A stretch of DNA of 64,000 bases from Shewanella aquimarina (lineage in GTDB: Bacteria; Pseudomonadota; Gammaproteobacteria; Enterobacterales; Shewanellaceae). Positions within the stretch are counted from its first letter, which is position 1; each line of letters opens with the position of its first letter. The translations under genes were made by a program, and so were the position numbers. The notes under the pieces are model-generated. The model ran no database searches, was not told where the DNA came from, and was given only the letters and a program-made list of their open reading frames with translations. Location of the stretch: assembly GCF_023349185.1 (NCBI RefSeq), contig NZ_JAKIKY010000008.1, positions 1-64,000 of the forward strand, written 5' to 3'. Shown here piece after piece: positions 19,786 through 28,247 of the stretch.

Positions 19786-21792
19786 GTGAAACTGATATAT
19801 ACCGATTCTTTAGTCGTGGGCGCAGGACTGGCCGGACTGAGGGTCGCCATAGCCTCGAAGGAACGCGGCCTGGATACCCTGGTGCTGTCATTGATCCCCG
19901 CTAAGCGTTCTCATTCGGCCGCGGCCCAGGGGGGCATGCAGGCCAGCCTGGGGAATACCGTCAAAGGCATGGGAGATGATGAAGACGTCCATTTCCAGGA
20001 TACGGTAAAGGGATCGGACTGGGGCTGTGATCAGGAAGTGGCGCGGATGTTTGCGCACTGTGCGCCCAAGGCGGTGCGTGAGCTGGCAAACTGGGGTGTG
20101 CCCTGGACGCGAGTCACCAAGGGGCCACGACAGGTGGTGGTGAATGCCGAGAAGGTCACCATCGAAGAGGCCGAAGAGGCCCATGGCCTGATCAACGCTC
20201 GTGACTTCGGCGGCACCAAGAAGTGGCGTACCTGTTATACCGCAGACGGTACCGGCCATTCGCTGCTTTATGCCGTCGACAACAAGGCGATTTCACTCGA
20301 CATTCCTGTGCACGAGAGAGTAGAGGCGCTGGCGCTGATCCACGATGGCAAGCGTTGCCATGGGGTGGTGGCCAGATGCCTGATCACGGGGGAACTGCGT
20401 GCCTATGTGGCCAAGTCCACCACCATAGCCACCGGCGGTTATGGCCGTATCTACGAGGTGTCTACCAATGCGATCATCTGCGAGGGGATAGGCCAGGCGT
20501 TGGCGCTGGAAACCGGCGTGGCGACACTGGGTAATATGGAGGCGGTGCAGTTCCATCCGACCGCCATCGTGCCCGTGGGGATCCTCACCACAGAAGGTTG
20601 CCGCGGTGACGGTGGCCTGCTCAGAGACAAAGATGGCCATCGTTTCATGCCCGACTATGAGCCGGAGAAGAAAGAGCTGGCCTCGCGGGACGTGGTATCT
20701 CGCCGCATGACAGAACACATGCGCAAGGGCAAGGGGGTCGATAGCCCTTACGGACCACACCTCTGGCTCGATATCACCCTGCTGGGGCGCAAGCATGTGG
20801 AGACCAACCTGCGTGAGGTGAAGGAGATCTGTGAGAACTTCCTCGGCATAGATCCCGCCGAAGATTGGATCCCTGTGCGTCCAACTCAACACTATTCTAT
20901 GGGCGGTATACGTACGGATGCCAAGGGACAGAGTCCTCAGCTAAAAGGCCTGTTCAGTGTGGGTGAAGCCGCCTGCTGGGATATGCATGGCTTCAACCGT
21001 CTGGGGGGCAACTCGTTGGCGGAAACCGTGGTGGGCGGCATGATTATCGGCAAGTATGTCGCCGACTTCTGCGAGGAGAACACACTCGAGATAGACACCG
21101 CACTGGCCGAGCGTTTCGTGGCTCAGGTGCGCGATGAGATAGACAGCCTAGTCGAAGGCCAGGGCAGTGAGTCGGCCTATGAGCTTAAGCGCGAGATGCA
21201 GCGCATCATGATGGATTATGTGGGGATCTTCCGTAATGGTCCCGAGCTGACCAAGGCGGTCGAGGAGTTGGAAGCCTTGCTGATCCGTTCGCGTAACCTC
21301 GGCCTTAAGTGCAAGAAGCGTCATGCCAACCCAGAGCTGGTGGAGGCGCTTAGGGTCAAGCGTATGATCAAGGTGGCGTTGACGGTGGCCTGCGGCGCCG
21401 AGGCGCGCACCGAGAGTCGCGGCGCCCATGCCCGCGAAGACTATCCGCAGCGTAACGATAAAGAGTGGCTCAACCGCACGCTTTCTTCCTGGCCGAGCGC
21501 CGATGCAACGCGGCCGCAGCTGGATTATGAAGCGCTCGACGTGATGAAGATGGAGCTGCCGCCTGGCTATCGTGGCTATGGTATCAACAATGCCATCGCC
21601 CATCCGGATACCGAGAAGCGCGAGAAACAGATCGTCGAGATCTTGAGTAACCTGGGAGAAGAGGCCGATCGTCACGAGCGCCAGCACGCCTTGATGCCGT
21701 TCGAGGTACCAGAATCCCTTAGAGAGAAGAATGAGCGTTTGCATGATAAGCCGCTCGGAAACAGTCAGCAGCTTGGAGAAGAGAGCAAATGA
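19786..21792 (+). CDS. frdA: Fumarate reductase/succinate dehydrogenase flavoprotein subunit
   Basis: A 668-aa flavoprotein that interconverts fumarate and succinate in the cytoplasm. The FAD-binding N-terminus is [15 protein letters not shown]; the covalent FAD histidine lies in [14 protein letters not shown]; active-site segments include [22 protein letters not shown] and [14 protein letters not shown]. The length is close to the Wolinella enzyme and longer than E. coli FrdA, consistent with the dihaem anchor. Start is GTG at 19786 after TAAGGAG at 5 nt. It overlaps frdB by 4 nt. Whether it works mainly as fumarate reductase or succinate dehydrogenase cannot be told from sequence. Confidence 0.95.
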   Translation: MKLIYTDSLVVGAGLAGLRVAIASKERGLDTLVLSLIPAKRSHSAAAQGGMQASLGNTVKGMGDDEDVHFQDTVKGSDWGCDQEVARMFAHCAPKAVRELANWGVPWTRVTKGPRQVVVNAEKVTIEEAEEAHGLINARDFGGTKKWRTCYTADGTGHSLLYAVDNKAISLDIPVHERVEALALIHDGKRCHGVVARCLITGELRAYVAKSTTIATGGYGRIYEVSTNAIICEGIGQALALETGVATLGNMEAVQFHPTAIVPVGILTTEGCRGDGGLLRDKDGHRFMPDYEPEKKELASRDVVSRRMTEHMRKGKGVDSPYGPHLWLDITLLGRKHVETNLREVKEICENFLGIDPAEDWIPVRPTQHYSMGGIRTDAKGQSPQLKGLFSVGEAACWDMHGFNRLGGNSLAETVVGGMIIGKYVADFCEENTLEIDTALAERFVAQVRDEIDSLVEGQGSESAYELKREMQRIMMDYVGIFRNGPELTKAVEELEALLIRSRNLGLKCKKRHANPELVEALRVKRMIKVALTVACGAEARTESRGAHAREDYPQRNDKEWLNRTLSSWPSADATRPQLDYEALDVMKMELPPGYRGYGINNAIAHPDTEKREKQIVEILSNLGEEADRHERQHALMPFEVPESLREKNERLHDKPLGNSQQLGEESK

Positions 21793-22520
21793 GTCAGGGT
21801 CGTACACTAACCTTTAATATCTTCCGTTATGATCCTCAGGTGCCGGACGATAAGCCTAAGATGGTGAAGTATCAGCTGGAAGAGGCGCCGGGCATGACGG
21901 TGTTTATCGCGCTCAACATGCTGCGGGAACAGCAGGATCCCTCGCTGCAGTTCGACTTCGTCTGCCGCGCCGGGATCTGCGGCAGCTGTGCCATGGTGAT
22001 CAACGGCTATCCCACCTTGGCCTGCCGCACCCTGACCAGCAAGTATCCTAAGGGGGAGATCACCCTGATGCCGCTGCCGGGCTTTGAGCTGATCGGCGAT
22101 CTCTCGGTCAATACGGGCAAGTTTATGCGCGAACTGGCGGAGCGTCTCAAGCTGTGGCTGCATCCGAGAAACGACGAGGTCGACATTCATCGCATCGAGG
22201 CGCCCATGGATCCCGAGGAGGCCGCCAAGCTCTATGAGCTGGAGCGCTGCGTCGAATGCGGCGTGTGTGTCTCGGCCTGTGCCACCAAGCAGATGCGCGA
22301 CACCTTCGTCGGCGCCGTGGGCATGATGAAGATCGCCCGCTTCGAACTCGACAGTCGCGATGCCCGCAGCGTGGAAGACTTCTACCATGTGATCGGTAAT
22401 CAGGATGGGGTGTTTGGTTGTATGACCCTGCTGGGTTGTCAGGACAACTGCCCTAAGGATCTGCCCCATATGCAGCAGATCGCCTACCTCAGACGCAAGA
22501 TGGCGACCGCCTTGGTCTAA
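21789..22520 (+). CDS. frdB: Fumarate reductase/succinate dehydrogenase iron-sulfur subunit
   Basis: A 243-aa electron-transfer subunit linking FAD to the membrane haems. The [2Fe-2S] ligands are in [13 protein letters not shown] and the following LACRT; the [4Fe-4S] in [11 protein letters not shown]; the [3Fe-4S] in [16 protein letters not shown]. All cluster cysteines are present. Coupled to frdA by ATGA and followed by a clear terminator. Confidence 0.96.
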   Translation: MSQGRTLTFNIFRYDPQVPDDKPKMVKYQLEEAPGMTVFIALNMLREQQDPSLQFDFVCRAGICGSCAMVINGYPTLACRTLTSKYPKGEITLMPLPGFELIGDLSVNTGKFMRELAERLKLWLHPRNDEVDIHRIEAPMDPEEAAKLYELERCVECGVCVSACATKQMRDTFVGAVGMMKIARFELDSRDARSVEDFYHVIGNQDGVFGCMTLLGCQDNCPKDLPHMQQIAYLRRKMATALV

Positions 22521-22565
22521 AAGCTCTAAGCCGATAGCGCTAAAGTGTCTGCGTAATACCTAAAG

Positions 22566-22589
22566 AAGCCTGCCCATGCAGGCTTTTTT
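22566..22589 (+). terminator. Terminator of the frd cluster
   Basis: AAGCCTGC-ccat-GCAGGCTT followed by TTTT, 46 bp beyond the frdB stop. Confidence 0.88.
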
Positions 22590-22604
22590 ATTGTCTCTCT
22601 GCCT

Positions 22605-22627
22605 TTTATCAAAAATATTTTGATAAA
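22605..22627. promoter_or_regulatory. Perfect 10-bp inverted repeat upstream of the LysR gene
   Basis: TTTATCAAAA-ata-TTTTGATAAA, a perfect palindrome with a 3-nt centre, 131 bp upstream of the LysR start and just past the frd terminator. It looks like an operator; LysR autoregulation is one possibility, although LysR boxes usually have the T-N11-A form. Confidence 0.5.
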
Positions 22628-22758
22628 GGTAAGGTTTTTAGCCAGTCTATGCTTAACTGAAGCGAATAAAAAAGGGCTCTTAAAAAGGGGCTCATTAAGA
22701 GAGTCTCACAAACGAGAAGCTTCGCGAGAGAGGCGGTAAGAGGACGGGGAAGTAAATC

Positions 22759-23670
22759 ATGCAGGTCAATGATCTATTGTTATTTGTGCGGGTCGCCGAC
22801 TGTGGCAGCCTGAGCGGCGCGGCGGTGGAGCTGGAGATCTCCGCGGCGGTGGCCAGCGCCAGTCTGAAGCGGCTGGAGAAGGAGCTGGATACCGTGCTCT
22901 TTATCCGTAGCACCCGAAGCCTGCGCCTGACCGATGCCGGCGAGCGCTACCTGAGCTATTGTCGCCGGGCCCTGGAGGACTTACGCCTGGGCGAGCAGGC
23001 GCTGGCCTGTGCCAAGTCGCAGATTGCCGGTAAGCTGAGCGTCGCCCTGCCATCCGATGCTGGGCGCAACTATATTCTGCCCTGGCTGGATCACCTGATG
23101 GATGAATATCCCAGGTTGCAGCTGAGGCTGCATCTGGCCGACAGCCTGACCAACTTCTATCACGACAAGATAGATGTCGCCCTGCGCAGCGGCACCCCGA
23201 AAGATTCAAGCCTGGTGGCCTTTAAGATCTGCTCGGCCCAGCGCATCTTGTGCGCCTCACCGGAGTATATTGCCCGTCATGGTCGGCCCGAGACCCTTAG
23301 CGATCTGGAGAAGCATAACTGTTTGTTTTTCATGTTAGATGAGAAGACCCACGACCAATGGTGCTTCTATCGCGATGGTCAGACACATAGGGTGAGGGTG
23401 TCGGGCAATCGCACCTGTAACGATGCCGAGGTGGCCCGCAAGTGGGCGTTGGCGGGCAAGGGGATAGTCTATAAGTCATCGCTGGACCTGGCGGATGATT
23501 TGGCCAGCGGCGCCCTGGTGCCACTGCTGACTCAGTACAGTGGCGAGAGCGCCGATCTCTATCTCGTCTGCCCAGGACGGCAACATGTGACGCCTCTGGT
23601 GCTGACCCTGAGGGATCAGCTGCGCCAGCGCTGTGCTCAGCGCGCCCAGAGGCTCGCCGAGCAGGTATAA
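22759..23670 (+). CDS. LysR-family transcriptional regulator
   Basis: A 303-aa LysR regulator. The N-terminal winged HTH is LLFVRVADCGSLSGAAVELE with the recognition segment AAVASASLKRLEKEL; the C-terminal half is the periplasmic-binding-protein-like effector domain (about residues 90-295). The sequence FIRSTRSLRLTDAGERYL places it in the large CrgA/DmlR-type branch. The effector is unknown. It is separated from frdB by a terminator and followed by its own, so it is a single gene; a link to frd is only positional. Confidence 0.88.
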   Translation: MQVNDLLLFVRVADCGSLSGAAVELEISAAVASASLKRLEKELDTVLFIRSTRSLRLTDAGERYLSYCRRALEDLRLGEQALACAKSQIAGKLSVALPSDAGRNYILPWLDHLMDEYPRLQLRLHLADSLTNFYHDKIDVALRSGTPKDSSLVAFKICSAQRILCASPEYIARHGRPETLSDLEKHNCLFFMLDEKTHDQWCFYRDGQTHRVRVSGNRTCNDAEVARKWALAGKGIVYKSSLDLADDLASGALVPLLTQYSGESADLYLVCPGRQHVTPLVLTLRDQLRQRCAQRAQRLAEQV

Positions 23671-23696
23671 AAAAAGCCGCATGTTTGCGGCTTTTT
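23671..23696. terminator. Bidirectional terminator between the LysR gene and rho
   Basis: AAAAAGCCGC-atgttt-GCGGCTTTTT is symmetric, giving T-runs on both strands, and sits between the convergent LysR gene and rho stops. Confidence 0.88.
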
Positions 23697-23720
23697 CTTT
23701 ATCGCTAAAGTCTTAAGATT

Positions 23721-24986
23721 TTAGGACTTAGCGCGTTTCATCGCGGTGAAGAACTCTTCGTTGGTCTTGGTCATGGCAAGCTTGTCGATGAGGAACTCCA
23801 TGCCGCTGACTTCGTCCATTGGGTTGAGGATTTTACGCAGGATCCACATCTTCTGTAGTTCGTCCGGTGTGGTCAGCTTCTCTTCGCGACGGGTACCCGA
23901 GCGGTTGAAGTCGATGGCAGGGAAGACGCGCTTCTCGGCGGCCTTACGAGACAGGTGGAGTTCCTGGTTACCCGTACCCTTAAATTCTTCGTAGATCACT
24001 TCATCCATCTTAGAACCCGTATCGACCAGCGCGGTGGCGATAATGGTCAGGCTGCCGCCGTGTTCGATGTTACGTGCCGCGCCGAAGAAGCGCTTAGGAC
24101 GATGCAGTGCGTTGGCGTCAACACCACCAGTCAGTACCTTACCAGATGATGGGATCACTGTGTTGTAGGCGCGTGCCAGACGGGTAATAGAGTCGAGCAG
24201 GATCACGACATCTTTCTTGTGTTCAACCAGACGCTTAGCCTTCTCGATAACCATTTCGGCTACCTGTACGTGACGGCTGGCTGGTTCGTCGAAGGTGGAG
24301 GCAACCACTTCGCCTTTCACCAGGCGTTGCATCTCGGTCACTTCTTCCGGACGCTCGTCAATCAGCAGTACCATGAGCACAACTTCAGGGTTGTTGTAGG
24401 TGATGCTCTGGGCGATGTTTTGCAGCAGCAATGTCTTACCGGCCTTCGGCGGTGCGACGATTAGACCACGCTGGCCCTTACCGATAGGCGAGCAGAGGTC
24501 GAGAATACGGGCGGTAATGTCTTCGGTCGAACCGTTACCACGCTCCATTCGGATGCGTTCTTCTGCGTGAAGTGGGGTTAAGTTTTCGAAGAGGATCTTG
24601 CTGCGGGAGTTTTCGGGTTTGTCGAAGTTAACTTCACTGACTTTCAGTAGTGCGAAATAACGTTCACCTTCTTTCGGGGGACGGATTTTACCAAAAATGG
24701 TATCACCGGTGCGCATGTTGAAGCGGCGAATCTGACTCGGTGAAACATAGATATCGTCTGGACCTGCAAGGTAAGAACCGTCTGCGCTACGAAGGAAACC
24801 AAAACCATCTTGCAGGATTTCGAGTACCCCGCCACCGAAAATATCTTCACCGCTTTTGGCGTGGGCTTTAAGGATTGCGAAAATAATGTCCTGTTTGCGG
24901 GCTCGGGCCATGTTCTCGATTTTCATATCCTGGGCCAGAATGACCAGGTCTGAAATCGACTTCTCTTTTAATTCTGATAAATTCAT
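23721..24986 (-). CDS. rho: Transcription termination factor Rho
   Basis: A 421-aa hexameric RNA-dependent ATPase. The N-terminal helical and cold-shock-like RNA-binding domains ([25 protein letters not shown]) are followed by the ATPase core with P-loop [14 protein letters not shown], Walker [14 protein letters not shown] and the Q/R-loop secondary RNA site. Length is 419 in E. coli. In E. coli the neighbours are also trxA and rhlB, in the same relative order as here. Confidence 0.98.
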   Translation of the reverse strand: MNLSELKEKSISDLVILAQDMKIENMARARKQDIIFAILKAHAKSGEDIFGGGVLEILQDGFGFLRSADGSYLAGPDDIYVSPSQIRRFNMRTGDTIFGKIRPPKEGERYFALLKVSEVNFDKPENSRSKILFENLTPLHAEERIRMERGNGSTEDITARILDLCSPIGKGQRGLIVAPPKAGKTLLLQNIAQSITYNNPEVVLMVLLIDERPEEVTEMQRLVKGEVVASTFDEPASRHVQVAEMVIEKAKRLVEHKKDVVILLDSITRLARAYNTVIPSSGKVLTGGVDANALHRPKRFFGAARNIEHGGSLTIIATALVDTGSKMDEVIYEEFKGTGNQELHLSRKAAEKRVFPAIDFNRSGTRREEKLTTPDELQKMWILRKILNPMDEVSGMEFLIDKLAMTKTNEEFFTAMKRAKS

Positions 24987-25143
24987 TGTGGTGGGTCTTG
25001 TATATTGCGAGACAAAGCTATTCTAGGACTAATAGCATAAAGTTGTTTGGATATTAATCGAAATAGCGAGGTGTGGTTAATGAGAAAGTTTCTGGTTATT
25101 AAAGTAGCACTATAGGAGCAGGGCGTCTAGAAATTTAGCGACC

Positions 25144-25176
25144 CTCGACACAATTACTTGACTAAGCTGTGTCGAG
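25144..25176. promoter_or_regulatory. 9-bp stem-loop between rho and trxA
   Basis: CTCGACACA/TGTGTCGAG with a 15-nt loop, between the trxA stop and the rho start, both on the minus strand. There is no T-run. It is either a weak terminator or processing element for trxA, or part of the rho leader, which in E. coli is autoregulated by attenuation. The 231-bp gap otherwise shows only AT-rich promoter-like sequence. Confidence 0.4.
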
Positions 25177-25217
25177 AATCACTTTCTATGACAAAAATGT
25201 CATAGGGATCGATGCAT

Positions 25218-25544
25218 TTATAGTTGTGCGTCGATGAACTCTTTCAGTTGAGTCTTAGAAAGGGCGCCTACTTTAGTGTCGGCAAGCTCACCATTCTTGA
25301 ACATAAGCAGTGTTGGGATGCCACGTACGCCATACTTAGCCGGAGAGGCGTTGTTTTGGTCTACGTTTAGCTTAGCGATAGTTACCTTGCCGGCATATTC
25401 GTCTGCAACGTCATCCAGGATAGGGGCGATCATTTTGCAAGGGCCGCACCATTCTGCCCAGAAATCAACGAGGACTGGGAGGTCTGATTTTAAAACGTCG
25501 TTTTCAAAGCTGTCGTCGCTTAGGGTAATAATTTTATCGCTCAT
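25218..25544 (-). CDS. trxA: Thioredoxin 1
   Basis: A 108-aa cytoplasmic thioredoxin with the classical active site [12 protein letters not shown] and the cis-Pro loop RGIPTLL. Length equals the E. coli protein. It reduces ribonucleotide reductase, PAPS reductase and other disulfide targets. It is divergent from rhlB. Confidence 0.98.
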   Translation of the reverse strand: MSDKIITLSDDSFENDVLKSDLPVLVDFWAEWCGPCKMIAPILDDVADEYAGKVTIAKLNVDQNNASPAKYGVRGIPTLLMFKNGELADTKVGALSKTQLKEFIDAQL

Positions 25545-25715
25545 GATGTTCTCCAGTTAGGGTGCCATTGCTGGTTTGTTAATGGCTTAACCTGTATATT
25601 GGGTCTGAAATTCGCTTTTCAAGAGTTATTCGCGGCTTTCAACGGTCTTTTTTTATTAGCCGTTATTTCAAACGATCGAGTTCCTTATTGCAACCCTAAC
25701 TGGTATGCTTGCGCT

Positions 25716-27023
25716 ATGAGCGAAACACATTTAACTAATCAAAAGTTTGCCGACTTTTCTCTGCATCCAGAGATACAACAGGCACTAGTCGAAAGCGGCT
25801 TTGAATATTGCACGCCTATCCAGGCATTATCATTACCGATTTTACTCCAACATAAAGATATCGCAGGCCAAGCGCAGACGGGTACAGGTAAAACCCTGGC
25901 TTTTCTGGTCGCCACCTTCAATCATCTACTAACCACACCTATCCCCGACGAACGTCAACTCAATCAGCCGAGAGCCATAGTGATGGCACCGACCCGCGAA
26001 CTGGCTATTCAGATCGCCAAGGACGCAGAGCTGCTTGCGAAGCATACCGGCCTGAAGGTGGGTATTGTCTACGGCGGCGAAAGCTACGAAGTACAGCGTA
26101 AGGTGTTGGATAAAGGGGTCGATATCCTTATAGGCACCACGGGACGCATCATAGACTATGTGCGTCAGGGGGTGATCAACCTCAGCGCCATTCAGGCGGT
26201 GGTGTTGGACGAAGCCGATCGCATGTTCGATCTCGGTTTTATCAAAGATATTCGCTTCCTCTTCAGACGCATGCCAGATGCCAACGATCGTCTGAACATG
26301 CTCTTCTCGGCAACATTGTCGATGAAGGTGCAGGAGCTGGCCTACGATCATATGAATGATCCTGAGAAGGTCGAGATCGCGCCAAGCGAGAAGACTTCCA
26401 AGAACATTACCGAAGAGATCTTCTATCCGTCGATGGAAGATAAGATGCGCCTGCTGCTGAGCCTGATCGAAGAAGATTGGCCTGAGAAGGCAATCGTGTT
26501 CTCTAACACTAAGCACAGCTGTGAAAACCTCTGGGCCCACCTGGAAGGTGACGGTCACAGGGTTGGCCTGCTCACCGGCGATGTGCCGCAGAAGAAACGT
26601 ATCCGTATTCTCGAGCAGTTCACCAAGGGCGAGCTGGATATCCTGGTGGCCACAGACGTCGCGGCGCGCGGCCTGCATATCTCGGACGTGTCTCATGTTT
26701 ATAACTATGACCTGCCCGACGATTGTGAAGACTATGTGCACCGTATTGGTCGTACCGGACGTGCGGGTCAGAAAGGGGTCTCAGTCAGTTTCGCTTGTGA
26801 AGAGTACGCCCTGAACCTGCCGGCTATCGAGAGCTATATTCAACATAGCATCCCTGTGACTAACTACGACAGCGAAGCGCTGCTCGATGATATTCCGCCA
26901 CCGGTGCGAATTCATCGTAAGCACTCGCCACGTCCAACGGGTCGTTCGGGTGGCGGTAAACCTCAGGGTGGCCGTCCAGGTGCTCGTCCAAGACGTCACG
27001 ACAGGACCCGTAGACACAGTTAA
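25716..27023 (+). CDS. rhlB: ATP-dependent RNA helicase RhlB
   Basis: A 435-aa DEAD-box helicase, in E. coli the RNase E-bound helicase of the degradosome. Helicase motifs in order: the Q motif [39 protein letters not shown], and [10 protein letters not shown]. The basic Arg/Gly/Pro-rich C-terminal tail (from about residue 400) suits RNA binding. I start at [14 protein letters not shown] (ATG 25716); the frame is open upstream to 25599, but that part has no family resemblance. Overlaps the next gene by 1 nt. Confidence 0.96.
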   Translation: MSETHLTNQKFADFSLHPEIQQALVESGFEYCTPIQALSLPILLQHKDIAGQAQTGTGKTLAFLVATFNHLLTTPIPDERQLNQPRAIVMAPTRELAIQIAKDAELLAKHTGLKVGIVYGGESYEVQRKVLDKGVDILIGTTGRIIDYVRQGVINLSAIQAVVLDEADRMFDLGFIKDIRFLFRRMPDANDRLNMLFSATLSMKVQELAYDHMNDPEKVEIAPSEKTSKNITEEIFYPSMEDKMRLLLSLIEEDWPEKAIVFSNTKHSCENLWAHLEGDGHRVGLLTGDVPQKKRIRILEQFTKGELDILVATDVAARGLHISDVSHVYNYDLPDDCEDYVHRIGRTGRAGQKGVSVSFACEEYALNLPAIESYIQHSIPVTNYDSEALLDDIPPPVRIHRKHSPRPTGRSGGGKPQGGRPGARPRRHDRTRRHS

Positions 27024-27955
27024 TGAAGCACTCTGGCGTCAGTCCCTTGTATGCGGCCATTACCTTAGGCTCGAATAGTTTTAACATGCTGGTGGCGCAA
27101 ACCCGTGCCGGCAAGCCGACCGTAGTGGCCAAGTATAAGCGCAAGGTACGCCTTGCCGAGGGGATAGGCGCAGATGGCGTGCTCAGCCCCGAGGTGTTCG
27201 ACCGTGGCCTGGATTGTCTGCAGATGTTTTCGCAGATGCTGGACCAGGACGGGGTCAGTCGCGAGCATATTGCCGTTATCGCCACCGCGACCCTGCGCAG
27301 TATCAGCAATGCCGAGGCCTTTTGCGAGGCCGCCCTGCCTATCCTGGGACAACCCATAGAGATCATCTCTGGCCTGCGTGAGGCGGAGCTCATCTATCAG
27401 GGGATGGTTGCAACCACCCAGGGCGAGGGGCGACGCCTGGTGATCGACATCGGCGGTGCCAGTACCGAGTTCATCATTGGGGATGGCAATAAGGTGCTGC
27501 TTAAGACCAGCCTGCCCATGGGCTGCGTCACCTTCAACGATAAATTCTTCAACAGCTTCCCATTTCAGCAACTGGATTTCGATGCGGCCCAGAGTCAGGT
27601 CGAAACCGCCCTGGGGGATTACCGCAGACAGCTGACCGATTATGGCTGGCACTGTGTGGTCGGCGCCTCGGGTACGGTGCAGTCTGTGGTGGAGCTACTC
27701 AATGATCGCGGCGCCTGTGAAACCATCACCCCGGCGGTGCTCAGTGATCTCAGGGGCGAGGTGCTGGCGCAGACAGATGTGAGCCTGAGAGACATTCGCG
27801 GCCTGCATAGCGAGCGCGCACCTACCTTCGCCGCAGGCTTAGCCATCTTATCGGCCCTGTTTAATCTACTCGACATACAGTCCCTCAACCTCTCCGGCGG
27901 CGCCCTGAGAGAAGGCGTGCTGCATCAACTTGCCCAGCGAGTTTTACCCGCCTAA
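27023..27955 (+). CDS. gppA: Ppx/GppA-family phosphatase, short form
   Basis: A 310-aa member of the exopolyphosphatase/guanosine pentaphosphatase family in the ASKHA fold. The first phosphate loop is ITLGSNSFNMLVAQ, the second VIDIGGASTEFIIG, and the C-terminal end LNLSGGALREGVL is also typical. Only the two actin-like domains are present; the C-terminal HD-like domain of E. coli GppA (494 aa) is absent. The rhlB-gppA order suggests the gppA slot, but substrate preference (pppGpp versus polyphosphate) cannot be read from sequence. Translationally coupled to rhlB (TAATG). Confidence 0.85.
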   Translation: MKHSGVSPLYAAITLGSNSFNMLVAQTRAGKPTVVAKYKRKVRLAEGIGADGVLSPEVFDRGLDCLQMFSQMLDQDGVSREHIAVIATATLRSISNAEAFCEAALPILGQPIEIISGLREAELIYQGMVATTQGEGRRLVIDIGGASTEFIIGDGNKVLLKTSLPMGCVTFNDKFFNSFPFQQLDFDAAQSQVETALGDYRRQLTDYGWHCVVGASGTVQSVVELLNDRGACETITPAVLSDLRGEVLAQTDVSLRDIRGLHSERAPTFAAGLAILSALFNLLDIQSLNLSGGALREGVLHQLAQRVLPA

Positions 27956-28036
27956 TGACATCTTAGGTTGGCGATGGCCAACATTGAATTAACGCCCTTC
28001 GCCTTCGGCATATCTCCTCCTTTTCTTAACGAAACC

Positions 28037-28055
28037 AAAATAATCTAATTATTTT
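28037..28055. promoter_or_regulatory. Perfect 8-bp inverted repeat upstream of the TonB-dependent receptor gene
   Basis: AAAATAAT-cta-ATTATTTT, about 193 bp before the receptor start. It has the AT-rich look of a repressor site but does not match the Fur consensus well. The 27956-28247 gap holds no gene. Confidence 0.4.
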
Positions 28056-28247
28056 CATAGGCTTGTGATCCGCCATTGCCTGTCGCCCTCTCGACTGCTC
28101 TGTATGAGGATCTTTTGTATATTGAAGATTGTATAAAATATGTCTTTTGTGTTATGTTTTTGTTGCGTTCGGGGGCTGTACCCATAAAACCTTAAATTCA
28201 TTGCCTCGAACGTCAGCAAAATAATAAAGAGAAGGGAGATAAAACTT

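Noticed and set aside
20293-20892. 199-codon minus-strand frame inside frdA
   Set aside because: Antisense shadow; frdA is intact on the plus strand.
25929-26741. 270-codon minus-strand frame inside rhlB
   Set aside because: Antisense shadow of a well-conserved DEAD-box gene.
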